Shown piece by piece: positions 9,459-22,118 of a DNA stretch of 64,000 nt. Source of the stretch: Kitagawia praeruptora (taxonomy: Eukaryota; Streptophyta; Magnoliopsida; Apiales; Apiaceae). Every line of letters starts with the position of its first letter. Position 1 is the stretch's first letter. Location of the stretch: the NCBI GenBank assembly GCA_037693485.1, contig CM075345.1:81846001-81910000 (forward strand). Reading direction: 5' to 3'. The position numbers and the translations under genes are program-made. The notes below the pieces were generated by a model, which ran no database searches, was not told the origin of the DNA, and saw nothing but the letters and a program-made list of their open reading frames with translations.

Positions 9459-11428
9459 GTTAAGGAACGCTCGAAAGAGGACAAGGACATTTTATTAAAT
9501 ATAAGGAATAAAAGAGAATAAGCAGTGAATAGTGTTTTTGGTGGAAATGAGAATATGATTAAGACGACGCCATATAGAAGTATTCAGAACGGATTTCGGA
9601 GTTCATATTCATGATCCAGGGGCGAGATAAGTGTATGTAAATGATATCAGATTCAGAAAAATAGCACTTTTATTTTCTCCGAGATTTCCCTGGATACTGA
9701 ATGATTTAAGGATTTAATAATGAGATTTAAGGAATTTAAATTCAAGGATTATTAAGAAAGATTGAGAATGGTAGTAGAAATATTAAGGAGGTTTCCGGTA
9801 AAACCCTAAGTAGAAATCCTTGAGATATTCTTTCGAACGATCAATGAAAATGAACAATAACCGGACAAAGAAACAAGCAGAGGACCAAGAGACAAGCATG
9901 TGCAAGTGGATAAGGTCAAGTAACTAAGTAGTTACAATACTTAGAAACTAACCAAGCAACTAAGCTTACAACATACACCATTCCACAAAATCACAACACT
10001 TGGCATGGGTGATGCATGAGATGAGCAAAACACTTTAATAAAGTGGCTTTAGGCTAGATATTATCCATACAACACAATAATGCCAGATAAGATCAAGCAA
10101 AGCAAGAAACCAATTCCTTTTCTCTCATTCTCTCAAACTGCCCAGCAAGAACACCTCAAAGAAGAAAATTCATATCTCCATTTCTATCCATGATCAAATC
10201 ACCAAATTTTAACCATAACCTCTCCACTCCATGGGAAATATGCGCTCAAATTTTCATGGTATTCTAATGAGTGTAGCCTAGTAAAAACTCCTCCCCAAGA
10301 GAAGAAACCAAACTGTCCAGATTGTTTGACAGTTTTTGTGATGATTTTCAAACGGCCATATCTCCTTCATTACTCAGTGAAATTTTGTGTTCTTTAGCTT
10401 TTTGGAAATCTGGTTAGATGCTCTACAACTCTTCTTTAGAAGCCTCGTCCAGAAAACCTCGGTAAGACCTTTGTTTTTCATGATCCTTCAGCTGGGTTAT
10501 AGAAACTCCGAAAATCTCGAAGTATATTCTTGATGTTTCTTGATAGTTTAAGCTTGGTTATGGAGTTATAAAGACTAAACAAGGTTTATCAAGCCTATTA
10601 CACTCTCCAAAGAAGGTATAATTCTTAAGGACCCTAGATCTAGTTTTGAGATTTATGATGTTCTTGGTAATTTAGAGATTAGTATGATTATAATGTTATA
10701 TTAAGCATGATTAGCTAGTGGTTTAAGTTGATCTAAGTATGATGATGATTATGATGTTAAAGTCAGTAGTTCTTGGTCTTGTAAGATGGATTATATGATT
10801 AATGGATGTATGGTATGCCCGGTGTGGCTTGGTTTTGATGTTACGAATTTTGGAATGTTCGATTTATAGCCGTCGTAATGCCGAAATTTCGTTAACCTTA
10901 AGAAATCGTGTTTAACAGTAGCCATAACTCACTGTCTAGCTTCCTGTTCTGCCATGATAAGTTAGATCATGTTATAAGCTTCATTTTGATATAAAGATCA
11001 AATGAAACAGACTTACGATTTAGGAGTTATGGTTAAATTCGTAAAAGTGGTTCGAATCCGTAAAAGCAAGTTCGTAACTGAAATTGAACCTTCGAAAAAT
11101 GAGTTATGCAGTGACGAAGCATGGTAATTAAATACTAGAGGTAAAAAGGAAGGTGTGAGAGGAAACCTCATGTCAAATGGATCGTTTTCCGATTTTATAA
11201 AAATGTTCGAATCAAGGTTAATTACGAATGAACCACTTAGAAGATCACTTAAGTATAACTTTGGTTATAACTTAGAAAGCGGGCGATAAAACTCGAGGTA
11301 TAATCTTGGCTCATAAACGACCGACCTTAGAACTTATACGGCTGAGTATATACCAAGTGTAAGTATAAGGACATGCCTTAATAGCGAACAAGTGTCTGGT
11401 TAAAACGGTATTAATAAGAGTTACACTT
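9459..11428 (+). mobile_element. gypsy#1 5' LTR, left part
   Basis: This matches the 3' LTR from 22398, with only scattered differences in the stretches I compared by eye (one is a 16-bp indel near 22876). The first 279 bp of the LTR are missing because LINE1 lies there. It ends with the direct repeat ATAAGAGTTACACTT (11414-11428) created by insertion of element B. No credible gene lies in this stretch. Confidence 0.9.
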
Positions 11429-13883
11429 TTTTTTTTCGCTAATTAAAATTTTATACCAAAAAGGAACAACTAGAACACAAATCTAGGGGCATACCCCGCG
11501 AGATCAACAGTTAAACAAAGCTAAAGACATAACAACAGTAAGTCACCCTACTGTCAACACAAACAAGAGCATAAAATAAACAGCTTACTACATAATAACA
11601 CCTATGTCAAGAACATCCAGGGTAGCAAAGCAACCCCGCACCAAAATCAGCAACTCGGCATGTGCCTTGAGAGCCAATCGGTCTGTCGCATATACAAAAT
11701 GTCCCTCCTCCCGGACCATTATCTTCTTGGCGATTCCAGTGATCATCTTCATTGCACCATCCTCTCTAATAGAGCGAATATTCAGGCTGTAGCAATCAGC
11801 ACCAATGCCAGCCTGCCCCTCAACAACGGCTTTAAGCACTAAACCCTTCTTGAACACATAAAGAGATATGCGTTTATTCCAAATAACAGTCATCTGCACA
11901 AAGGCCATGAATGCATCAGAAACATTCTCAGTCACAAGATGTCTTCCACAAATTGAACGAGCATCCTCCCTTGTCTTCGAGCGAGACATAACTTCCTCGC
12001 AACCATTGTAACTATAAAATCTCCAACTGAGAATAAACTCAAGACGGAGGCTGCATAAATATCTGCCCAGCAGATTCAAACCAGTTCGCACATAGAAAAT
12101 AATCTCAAAATTCATGACAACATCCAAAACACTCCTCATGATAGTACAGACAGAAAGTGTACCAAAACACATATCATAATCCACGGATATAAAACTCAAC
12201 ACGCAGTACAAGCGTAGATACCAGGCCACTGAGTACGTAGACGAAGCACTGAGGTTTGCAACATGGAGCTTTGTATCTCCATCCCACCCATTAATACAAA
12301 TGCACACATAATAAGTCAGTAGACAAGTCCTGACTAAAACAACCTGGATATAATCCGCAACATCACCAAAAGTCATTTGTTTGTCCGTAGAAATCATGTA
12401 GCTACAGACCAACAAGGACCTCATCAATCTCTCACCAATCTCAGCAGAAATGACATCTTGTTGAGACGAAACAACAATAAACTTTAAATCCTGCCCTGCA
12501 ATTCCTGTAAAGGAACTAACCAATTTCCAATCCATATGGCTACGACGACCCCTAAGAAGGCTCTTCTCAACTACATATCCAATAACCATAATGCACTCTA
12601 CCATACAACTAATAGAGCAACTAAAAAATCCCAAGAGGACATTCTTTGTTTCATCCGTCCTGCTAATGTAGCATAGCTCTCTGTTTGCAAACACCGCAAA
12701 CACCCAGCTGAACCATCTCCTGGCGCATTCGTCCACAACACACACCGTGATGAAAACTACGTCCCCCAAATAGGCAAATCCAATGAAACCGCCATCGGAA
12801 GCAGGCTGACAACCATCTTCCAAATCAATAGAACTGAACTTCGAGACGTTCAGCACAGAAAGTAACAACGAAGTAACCTTCAACATCAGTTCCTTGCATT
12901 GTAGAAACAAATAGCCAAACACTTGGTAAACATTGCTAACATCAGAAATGTCACCACCTTCAAAGTCACCCTTGGTGCATTTGTTATCACAAACCCCAAG
13001 TTCAGATGCTTCAACAACTTCATAAAAGAATAAAATCATCATCTCCAGTGATTTTATCAATCCTTCCTTCAACAAATCAACCGGGTCCGGTGATAGGAGC
13101 GCGAGACTAAGACCAGAGGTCTTACAATTAGCAAGGACCCCAAACGTGCCCTCCAAACATCGAAGGACTGCACAACTTTGGTGAGACATAACATCAAACA
13201 CCCTGTGGCCTTTGAAAAAATCATCATTTTCACCATTTTTGATTGGGTTATTAGTCAAAGCAAAAGCAAAGACAACCATAGCCCCAATAAACAGCATGAT
13301 ATCTTCTCCTTCTAAGCAAGATAACTCAACCAAGTCCACCAGAGAATCGCTGGAGCTTGAGCAGCCATTTCTAAGAGCCATAACAATCGGACCCTTGAAT
13401 ACCAAACCCGAGACATGCTTCCCCTTCACACGTGACCCTCTAGTAATTGTACTATGAGCCGCTCTAAGAATTTTCAAGGAAATCGGATTTTCCAACAAAT
13501 CCTCCTTCACCCACCATAAAGCTTCCAAGGGCAGCAGGGCTTTCACCAAACACCCATCTCCATCGAATAGAACTAAGCAGCAACAAAACAAATCTTCTCC
13601 GCCATCTACCCCCGTAAGAGGCTTCAAAGAACTCATCAATCTTCGATTAGAAGAAAGACACAAAGAACCCATCACAGAATAACAATTAAGAAATAAAATT
13701 ATACGTATAAATAAGAAATATGGTGTATAGGTGGTAAGATAGAAGAGGGTGATGGATTATTGAAGGGAAGAAATATAGATCTGATGAAAAAGTGCAAGAG
13801 AAGGATGAGATTAAGTGGTGGCTATTAGGGTTTTTAGAGAGAGGTTAGAGAGAAGGTAGAGAAACGACTCTCATTGGTTTTGT
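11429..13883 (-). mobile_element. Element B: LINE-tailed non-autonomous element, type-2 cargo
   Basis: A 2,455-bp insertion bounded by the 15-bp duplication ATAAGAGTTACACTT (11414-11428 and 13884-13898). Read on the minus strand it starts ACAAAACCA then ATGAGAGTCG. It has the CATCAGATCTA and ACCATATTTCTTAT boxes of the shared 5' UTR, one long ORF, then the family tail (hairpin at 11486-11497, A-run 11427-11436). The 3' LTR at 24353-24367 carries the unoccupied site, with one base changed. It has no reverse transcriptase, so it must be mobilised in trans, presumably by the related LINE. Confidence 0.92.
11588..13675 (-). CDS. Element B type-2 cargo protein, 695 aa, function unknown
   Basis: An intact ORF that fills the element between the shared 5' UTR and 3' tail. 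It is unusually rich in Cys, Val, Leu and Phe. Residues about 123-165 contain GEDIMLFIGAMVVFAFAL and VFDVMSH, which match GDDIMVFVGAMAVIAFAL and VFDYMSH in element E. Short modules of the form LVLFDGDGCLVKALL (about 35-49) and YVFKKGLVLKAVV recur. I recognise no known domain; no RT, endonuclease, DUF4283 or zinc finger is visible. The start is MMGSLCLSS just after the UTR boxes. The hydrophobic stretches could be membrane segments or buried beta strands. That a 2-kb frame remains open in a mobile copy suggests selection or recent insertion. Confidence 0.65.
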   Translation of the reverse strand: MMGSLCLSSNRRLMSSLKPLTGVDGGEDLFCCCLVLFDGDGCLVKALLPLEALWWVKEDLLENPISLKILRAAHSTITRGSRVKGKHVSGLVFKGPIVMALRNGCSSSSDSLVDLVELSCLEGEDIMLFIGAMVVFAFALTNNPIKNGENDDFFKGHRVFDVMSHQSCAVLRCLEGTFGVLANCKTSGLSLALLSPDPVDLLKEGLIKSLEMMILFFYEVVEASELGVCDNKCTKGDFEGGDISDVSNVYQVFGYLFLQCKELMLKVTSLLLSVLNVSKFSSIDLEDGCQPASDGGFIGFAYLGDVVFITVCVVDECARRWFSWVFAVFANRELCYISRTDETKNVLLGFFSCSISCMVECIMVIGYVVEKSLLRGRRSHMDWKLVSSFTGIAGQDLKFIVVSSQQDVISAEIGERLMRSLLVCSYMISTDKQMTFGDVADYIQVVLVRTCLLTYYVCICINGWDGDTKLHVANLSASSTYSVAWYLRLYCVLSFISVDYDMCFGTLSVCTIMRSVLDVVMNFEIIFYVRTGLNLLGRYLCSLRLEFILSWRFYSYNGCEEVMSRSKTREDARSICGRHLVTENVSDAFMAFVQMTVIWNKRISLYVFKKGLVLKAVVEGQAGIGADCYSLNIRSIREDGAMKMITGIAKKIMVREEGHFVYATDRLALKAHAELLILVRGCFATLDVLDIGVIM

Positions 13884-16585
13884 ATAAGAGTTACACTTGG
13901 CTTCTTAAAAGCGTTAAGTGATTAACCTCGAATGTTTTGATTATGTATAGATCACCGGACCACCCCGAGTCATGCCACTAGCATAAGCTGGAGTACCAGG
14001 CAAGTCTTCAATCAATTTGAAGCTGTTGTTGTGACAATATGTATATATCTGTTGTTTTGTGATACATATGCCATAGCATGCATGCCTATCTTCGAGATAT
14101 ATATATATTGTGATACTTGTTCCTTGAATTATTGTTGGCTTTTGAGCTGGATTGAAAACGTATCGGTTATAAGCCGAATATTGCTAAGACCCTTAAGTGA
14201 AGGGCATCTGAATCTCATTCTTCGAGTATAGACCGGGAGTCGGTATTTCTTGATATATTGAGATTATTTTCAGAGGAAAATATTTAAGTAAATATTTTCC
14301 ATTATTTATCTGATGAATATTATTTGTATATTCCTTTGGGATTATTTATGAATATTATTTTGAATATTCATTCGAACTTAAATTATTCAATAAATATTAT
14401 TCAATTGAGCTTGCTTCAGTCAATGAATATTATCTTCAATATCCGTTGAAAGTCGATTCATCAATGAATATTATTTCGAATATTCATTTGATAATTAATT
14501 CTTCGATAAAGTATTATTAAGTGAATATTCATTACTTATTCAATGAATATTACCTCGAATATCCATTTGATAATTATTTCTTCAATAAATATTATTATTA
14601 AATTGAAGATTCACTATTTGTCCAGTGAATATGGTTTCAAATATTCATTTGGTAATTATTCCTTCAATCAGTATTATTAACTCGAATATTCATTATTTAT
14701 TCAATGAATATTATTTCGAATATTCATTTGATAATTATTCCTTCAATAAGCATTACTAAGTGAATATTCTTTACTGGTACAATGAATATCACCTCGAACA
14801 ATCGTTTGATAATTACTTCTTTAATAAATATTATTACTAAATTAAAGATTCACTATTTGTTCAGTAAATATTGTTTCGAATATTCGTTCGAATCTTATTT
14901 ATTTGATTTGATTATTCACTATTTGCTCAGTGAACATTATTTCGAATACTCATTCGAGTTATATTTAATTGTTAATTATTGTTAACGTGGATATTCACTA
15001 TTTATTCAGTGAATATTATTTCGCATGTTCATTCGAGCTTTATCTATTTGATAAGTATTATCAAGTTAAAATTCATTAATTATTTAATGAATATTATTTG
15101 TGAATATTTATTCGAGGATTATTCCGAGTAATATTTTTATATTAAGATTATTCCTCCAATATTCTAAGTTGATAAATATTCCTTGGGATATTTAATGAAA
15201 TGAATTCTTCTATCTCGTTTCAGAGTGATTTACTTCGTTCGAATATCATCTTCGACCCTCGAATATTAAATAAATTATCTCTGAATCCTATTATTATATT
15301 ATCTTATCAAGGAAGGTTCTCAGAAACTCTATTCTTCATTCAATTCTATCTCTCAGATTATAAGGGAACCTTACTTGAGAAATGTTATTTATCTTGTTGA
15401 CTTCCCGGTCATAGATTCTTTGAAACTATTCTTTTCAATTGCAACTTGGTTGCTATTATTCATGGAATCTTGTGTACCCACTCATTATTCGAGGGGTAAG
15501 AATGTTGGAACAAGTTGGTATCCATTAACAAGCAGCAGCTTGGGAAATATTGGTGAATTTTCCTTTCCAACTAGATACGACTACTTTGTGGAGTCTTATC
15601 AACAAGTATTACACTTGGGGAAAGGGGGACGAACTTTAAATTTCAAGGTTATGGATGTGAAATGAACTAGGAGACGCGTAAGTGGTCGAGTGGCGCCGAT
15701 CCAGCAATAGCCCAACCGTTGGCTTAAGGAGTTCCAGAGGGCGGTAGACAAGTAAATCCGTCGGAGCTACCTTCTACATGTAGTAAACGACTGATGAGAT
15801 GCATGACATACGACTGATCATCGTAAACGTTAGGGCATCTGGCGCGGCAATTCTCCCGTATTAGTTCACTATTCAAAGTGGGAAATCTTCTGCAACACCA
15901 TCTGTGTTGGTAGAGTGGAAAAGTGTTTAAAACTGGAATTGCAATATTCTTCCTGCAAGTTCCTCTATTATGATGAATGATGCTATCTTGCTTATCTTTG
16001 ACATAGCAGATATTTCCACAGATGATATAAATTGAGTTACCTTGTAACTTCATCCTTTACATTGTATTGGCATCATTTCCGTAAATGCATGGCATATGGT
16101 TTCAAAATATATCTTTGAACTGTCATATATATCACTGTCAGTTATATTATTTTTGGTGGGCTATTGCTCACCCTTGCATTATTATTATTATATCACAACA
16201 ACAGATAGATCTGACGGCCAGCACAAGGAGTACTCGGTGTAAGCAGGGACAGCGGTTAGGGTTGCCTACTGATGACATGGACGACATTGCTGAGGTAGAA
16301 GCTACCAGTAGGCTAGACTGTCAGCTTTTGGTTTATCAGATGTATTTATGTAAATGGATGGCAAAGAGTATGTATTAGTAAATTGTAATTCTTTGGGTTG
16401 TGAGAACTCAAACTTGTGATTAATAATATTGATGGTTACTCTGATTTCATCTCTGGGACTATAACGGGTGTGTTTTATGTTGTGGTTTTGGGTCACAAGG
16501 TTGTAATTTAAATTATGTTGGTTTTGTGGATGGATATTGAGACCGTAACGACCAGATCCCTGACCCCGGATCTAGGGGTGTTACA
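13884..16585 (+). mobile_element. gypsy#1 5' LTR, right part
   Basis: This continues the 5' LTR after element B and ends GGGGTGTTACA. It pairs with 24353-27051 of the 3' LTR. It holds the AT-rich array at 14461-15085 and, further on, several short ORFs that recur in the other LTR only because the LTRs are duplicates. Confidence 0.92.
14461..15085 (+). repeat. AT-rich ~80-bp quasi-tandem array in the 5' LTR
   Basis: About eight units begin with variants of TCAATGAATATTATTTCG at 14461, 14540, 14621, 14701, 14779, 14861, 14927 and 15006, spaced mostly 78-82 bp. Each unit contains a local palindrome (TGAATATT...AATATTCA). Confidence 0.8.
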
Positions 16586-16589
16586 GAAA

Positions 16590-16601
16590 TGGTATCAGAG
16601 C
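16590..16601 (+). other. Primer-binding site, initiator Met tRNA type
   Basis: TGGTATCAGAGC starts four bases after the 5' LTR end (16585). It is complementary to the 3' end of plant initiator methionine tRNA and primes minus-strand synthesis. Confidence 0.92.
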
Positions 16602-17639
16602 GTTACGTTATAAATCCCAGAGATGGTGCGACGTTAAAACAATAAATTCACTATGATAATAAGAACTCTTGCCAAGTTCATAGTCGGACTACTTAATGTA
16701 GTACTGACATATAAAACCCTTATGGGAAATTTTAAGTATCATGATAGTAACTTAGGGCGTTCTCGTATCGACTGGTAAGGCGACAGACCTTGAGGTGTTC
16801 GAGCAGTAGCATAGTGATGCTTTATTATATGTTGACGATCGGTTTAAAGACTCGATAGAGTACCCTATTGAGGGGCCGAAGGAGGTTCCAACTAAGAAGG
16901 AGAATCCTGTTAAGGATAAAAGAGTTTACCCTTGAGGAAATGAGGGCTACAGCCAGAGAGACTGTAAGAGTTAAGGTATAGTGCTCAGAGGAGTGAGCAT
17001 AAAGATCTGAGGTATTATTAAGAGAACTAAAGATGCAATATTGGATTCATAGTCGGACTACCGGATGTAGAACCAGCAAGTAAGATGGATTGGAAGAATA
17101 ACTTGAGATCTTATATAGGGATATATAATAATCCTTAGAGACTTTCAGATTAATGAGAAAAGAGTAGAATGATGCGTGATTATTAAAGACACCGATATAT
17201 GACAGGGGAGCAGAGTCTCCAGGAGCAGTTGAGATAGAGGCAGCAAATGCCACAACATGTGATGAATGGAATAGTATGAATATTGTTAATAGTAATTCGT
17301 CATGGGAAGGCAGACTTTGTAGGTTATAATTTATAAAGTCAAATTGAGATGGATGAGATGGTTTGATTCAGGGAAATGTTCATTTCATGAATGGATTAAC
17401 TTAGAAAATAAAGACAGTGGAAAGTGATGGTATGATGGGATTCAGAGGAATACGAAATTCTTTCTTTTCCTTGAATGGATTAATGTAGTTATCTTAAATT
17501 TATTCCGACACTGAATCTTAAATGGATCAAGTAGGTGATCAGTGGTTAAAAGGTAATTGAGAATGTTTTTAGATGAAACCTGAAGAAATAGGTGTATGCC
17601 GAGTTCTCAAAGTATGAGTCTAGCAAAATGAAGTTCAGT

Positions 17640-17905
17640 TATTAGGACATACGATCAATAGTGAGTAGTGTTGGTTGGCTCGCCGAGATAAAGACAATTT
17701 CAAATGGAGAAAGGCCAACCACACCAGCAAAGGTGAGAAATTTCGTAAGATTCACAAGGAATATGTGAGGAAATCTCCCTAGAGCTAAAGATGAAAGTGG
17801 TGACGACCCAGCGTTGGCGTCGCCTAACGGAAGAAGGAAGGCTTTGTGATATATTATGATGCACCTCATACAGGAATAGGTGGTGTGCTTTTGCAGCACG
17901 ACAGA
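17640..17905 (+). pseudogene. gypsy#1 RT/RNase H remnant
   Basis: Broken plus-strand coding. Around 17640-17760 are traces of the Ty3/gypsy RT C-terminus (LGHTINSE-like, then NGERPTTPAKVRNFV). At 17801-17905 ALASPNGRR and GFVIYYDAPHTGIGGVLLQ correspond to the start of gypsy RNase H (usually YSDAS..GLG.VLMQ); the first catalytic Asp is present. Stops and frameshifts prevent function. Confidence 0.75.
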
Positions 17906-20900
17906 GTATTGTGGATGCGTTCAGATATCACGGTTCACCAGATTAGAATGGCCTTGGTAGTGCCAAATTTTATGGATTGACTAACTTCGATGGTAGTGTT
18001 CCTTCTGAGATTAGTGGTTAAGTAGATTGACATGTGATAGTATCGACCATTAGGACATATATATTTGGTTCCTTTCCAACGGTTACACTTCCAACTTTAT
18101 GTCGATCATACCGTTACTATAACTACTTACAATTCGACCGCTCGGATGTTCCTTGAACTATCTTTCAGATATCGAAATGAATCTTCTTAGTGTTACCAAT
18201 GGGCGGACAGATTGACCAAAATTTCCCTGATTCTGGGAGGAAATTCGAAGAATTTTTTTGGCAAACCTTGTCTTTCTGATTATCAGAAGATATCACTAAA
18301 GAAAGTGGAAACTGGAGCAAACCCCGTGGACTGGGTAAAGTAGCCGCTATACGGACTGGTAGACAGACCCCGACTATTGTGATTGATTCTAGAGATAAAC
18401 TGATGAAGTTGAGATTGGATGGTAAAAAAAAAGGAAATGTAATTAAGAAACAAGCCGGACTGAGAAACTCCGAGATTGATTTAAATGAAAAGGCTGTTAT
18501 GCCATAAGTGTTAAGCTTATGTGGCACGTGGAATTGATACGAGTAGTTGAAAGGATAAAAGTAAAGGAGAGGTGACCGGAGACGGTACCGAGAAGTCGAT
18601 TGAGACTTATATGGAGTAAAGTTTTGAAAAGATCAAAAGGTATCGAAGTAGCAGGCACTTTGCCAGCAATTGCTAGGAATGTAATGCTTTAAGCTAACCC
18701 CTAAACTCACATATTCTAGTATGGCCAGTTGGAGCCATGTCACAAAGGATTATTAGGTGACTAAACCAGCAATATTAGGACAAAGCGGGGGTTGCTTTTA
18801 TCCAAGCACCGACCGCGAGAGCTTTTAGGATATAAAGTGAAGTGATTCATAGGTATATGATTGACCAGATTCTGAGTAAGAATAGAAGCATGGTGCGTTG
18901 AGACACCTGATGTTGGGATATTATAAATACCATGGATATATTATGGCTAAGACAGATGATCAAGCTAAGTATTTAGAAATGGCCAAAGGTGGCTCAATAC
19001 GATACAAATTTTTTTTATTAAGCTAATATCTTCGATAAAAGCAATAGGTACTAAGAGATTCATGTTGAACTCGACCAATATCTTCCAGATCGTCCTTGCT
19101 ACCATGACCAAGTTCTGTGAGAAAGACAGATAGACATATGTCGTCTTTTGGAAGGTCATATAGACTTACATTCGTTTGAAAGAAGAGGTTAGCATTATGC
19201 TACCTATATATTATCAAGATGAGAATGATTGGGAAGAGACCCATATCAATGATATGTGATTTGATTATCAGTAAAAGGATGTAAGTATTTCTTGAAAATA
19301 GAATTGAGGTTAGAATACCCATAAATTGGGATGAACCCTGGGGATGCACAAAGGATGGCATTACCCTAATAATGACATTGTGAATTTTGATGATATAAGT
19401 TTGATTGACTAAGGCAACAACAACCTTTAAGGGTTTATTTAAAGGAATTTCAAAAAGCACACAGACGAAATTATTATAAGATTGATGATTGATGTTTGAT
19501 ATACATTGTACCCAGAAAATACAGGATGAATGATGAGGATGACCTAAGAAACCTTACAAGGAAAAAGGTAATATTCTGAGCTTCAAATTGGAAGTTTGGT
19601 AAGAAATGTATGACATCATAATGATAATGCCAGATAAGGCATGTGTGAAACCATGAAGGGTTATGGATTGAACCAATAAGGTTGAGAATATCCTCAGTGT
19701 GATCGGGAGTAATCGTGATAAAGTTCACACGGGAAGGTGGAAGCATTGACTTATGGAAAAAGGCCGATCTATATTTTCTCTCCTTCAGCAGAGTCTAAGG
19801 GAGAATGCTTTCACCCTGAGTTGGAATAGATCCAGAAAACACCGACTACAAGGAATTATTGTTATCAGGACATGGCCAATGAGGTGGCCGACACTTTAAG
19901 TATAAAGGAGTAATTATGAATGCACATACCAAAGAAACATAATGATATCGAGAAGGACCTTGAAGGTCATACTGTGGTGGAGGATTTACATTCCCTCTGA
20001 TGATTGTGCAAGAATCAACCATAAGAATAGTTAAGTAAACATTCGATTCCTGATGACGTCTTAAGCATATTACCTACATTAGGAGGTCCTAATTGAAGTA
20101 AACCAGGACCATGATACGAAATTGATTTAAGGTTAGCTAGTAAAGCGCTACGCAAACGACAAACGTTGGTGATTCAACAAAGGGCTACGTTAATGTAGTG
20201 GCGAGTCTTTTAAGAAATGCGATGACAATGCAATGATAAAGATAGTGCTGCCATTGATAAGCTAAAAGGCATGTTGATGAATGACAAGCAAGTTTAATTA
20301 TGTTGGTGTATTTTTGCGCAAACAAGATAGAGAATATGAGGTTGAAGATTCATAATGCTAAGAGGCAAATTTGACAGAAATAGATTATATTGGATCTAAG
20401 TTAGAAAAATCGTCAAGGTTTATTTCAGATGGCTTAGTTTTGGAATGACGTGATGCTCGAAATAAATGATTAGGCTATGATGATTCATAAAGTGATTATA
20501 GTAGAAATGGGAGCCAAGTGGCTGATAGAAATAGAAATAGAATTGAGGGTCAATAAGGGAGTTGGATATGCGGACTCCTGAGAAACCCCAGCAATGAAGC
20601 TAGAAAAGTTGAAATTGAAAGCATAAATGACATATGGATTAACTCCCTTTTAAGTTGGAAGAATTCAAGGATATTTGGAATAGATCGGTTGATTAATCAA
20701 GAGACTAATGGATCGAGAAAGTGAGAATTTAGATGGTTGAACAAAGGTAAGTTTGACCCCAAAGATGTGATACTTATCAAATAAAAGGTGACGGGATACC
20801 AATAAGAAGGTGTCAAGTACAAAGGATGTCTTACAGAAATGAAAAAGAATCAGAAAACGAGAAGGATGTGATTGATAAAGAAAAGATTGGGAAAATAATC

Positions 20901-21790
20901 ATGGAATGTGAGGCAAGGAATGTTATGAATGGATTGATGAATGGGTTTTCTAATGAGCTCTCGAGGTGACAATCTGATAGTGTTAGTATTGTGAATATGA
21001 AAGAGCTAGTAGTGTGGCGTGTAATGCCAGTAACGATGATGTCAAGCGAGAAATCCAAGATCTAACCCGAAATGGTCGAAGGATTTTCCAAAAGTGAGTG
21101 ATGCTAAGATCGAACAAGAGTATAGGTCCATAGAATGATGGACATAGCAGCAAGGACATGCGACACGTGAGATTACGATAAAGTAATATTTGATACGAAT
21201 ACGATTATTTTCTTCTCTAATGAACCTCTATAGTTCAGAGGTAAATTCTAAGTATGATATTTTGCAATCATGAAAACTTTCTATAATTCTTTGAAATTCT
21301 TTTCTTCTCTCTTATTCATTTTCTTTTTTTATTGAGAGGAACAACCCTTTAAGGAGGGGAGGTACTTCTACGTGACTATCTATCTGTGTGATAGAAGTCT
21401 ATGTGGAATACCGTAACTTGTTTAATTGCTTGTCAAGTACTAAAGGCTGGCCCCCTTCTGTACTAACTATGCAATATGACAAATGTTCATTGATCATAGT
21501 GATTTCTCAATAAATTCTTCTATTTTTATACATTGATCGAGATTGCGAAGATTAAAGCGATCAGGAAATGCGTAATTACGAGTGAGGTTATCTCCGAATT
21601 CGTAGCGCGTTAGTGATACCGAAATCACTGCAGATACCAATAAAAGTAGTAGTATATGATTGGGTAAGAGCATAGCCCGGATAGTGTGTTGTACGAAAAG
21701 CAGCAAAGTTGACAAAAAAGGATAAGAGGAGTATGGTAGCATTGGTGAGATGTGTTGTAAAAGGATTGGAATGATTACGGATGGATCGGG

Positions 21791-22084
21791 GAACTAGCAT
21801 TACCCCCAAATCTGCAACAAGTGCACAACGGGTTCCATGTTTCGATGCTAAGAAAATATAACCCAAATCCCAAGCATATTGTGGAATACGAGCACGTGGA
21901 CATACCACCAGATCTAACCTATGTGGAGCAGCCAGTGAAAACCATAGATCGAAAAAGAACAAGTGCTCCGAAATAAGGTCATCAAGCTTGTCAGAGTTTT
22001 GTGGTAGAACCACAACGTGGAAGAATCAACTTGGGAATTGGAAAGCGCGATACTGGAAAAGTACCCCCATTTGCTCTCGGACTG
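21791..22084 (+). pseudogene. gypsy#1 integrase end with chromodomain remnant
   Basis: The frame reads ELALPPNLQQVHNGFHVSML and continues with the conserved YNPNPKHIVEYE and DLTYVEQPV blocks, then stops. The signal continues in the next frame with VIKLVRVLW, a TAG, and VEESTWELE. This is the integrase C-terminus followed by the chromodomain of a Tekay/Del-type chromovirus. Chromodomains of this class steer integration to heterochromatin. One frameshift near 21975 and one stop are visible. Confidence 0.88.
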
Positions 22085-22105
22085 ATTCCGGGACGGAATC
22101 CTTTT

Positions 22106-22118
22106 AAGGAGGGGAGAC
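22106..22118 (+). other. gypsy#1 polypurine tract
   Basis: AAGGAGGGGAG, then AC, immediately before the LTR start TGTAAG at 22119. Confidence 0.85.

Larger units (their letters stand above)
16586..22118 (+). mobile_element. gypsy#1 internal region, heavily decayed
   Basis: 5.5 kb between the LTRs. I see no intact gag or pol. Recognisable coding remnants are limited to RT/RNase H near 17640-17905 and the chromodomain end at 21791-22084. Everything else is broken by many stops, and the minus-strand ORFs here are chance. 21340-21480 contains a second polypurine-like run (AAGGAGGGGAGG at about 21351) and a segment shared with gypsy#2. From 18000 to 21300 I can name nothing. Confidence 0.75.

Noticed and set aside
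11604..11842. Plus-strand ORFs opposite the element B cargo frame
   Set aside because: Short shadows of the 695-aa minus-strand ORF. Strand assigned from the tail and 5' UTR orientation.
14782..16378. Short plus-strand ORFs repeated almost identically at 25250-26845
   Set aside because: They lie in the two LTRs of gypsy#1 and recur because LTRs are duplicates. They are AT-rich or span the palindromic array and show no protein-like conservation.
17047..22013. Many 60-140 aa minus-strand ORFs in the gypsy#1 interior
   Set aside because: The real remnants (RNase H, chromodomain) read on the plus strand. The minus-strand frames overlap them and have no recognisable domain.
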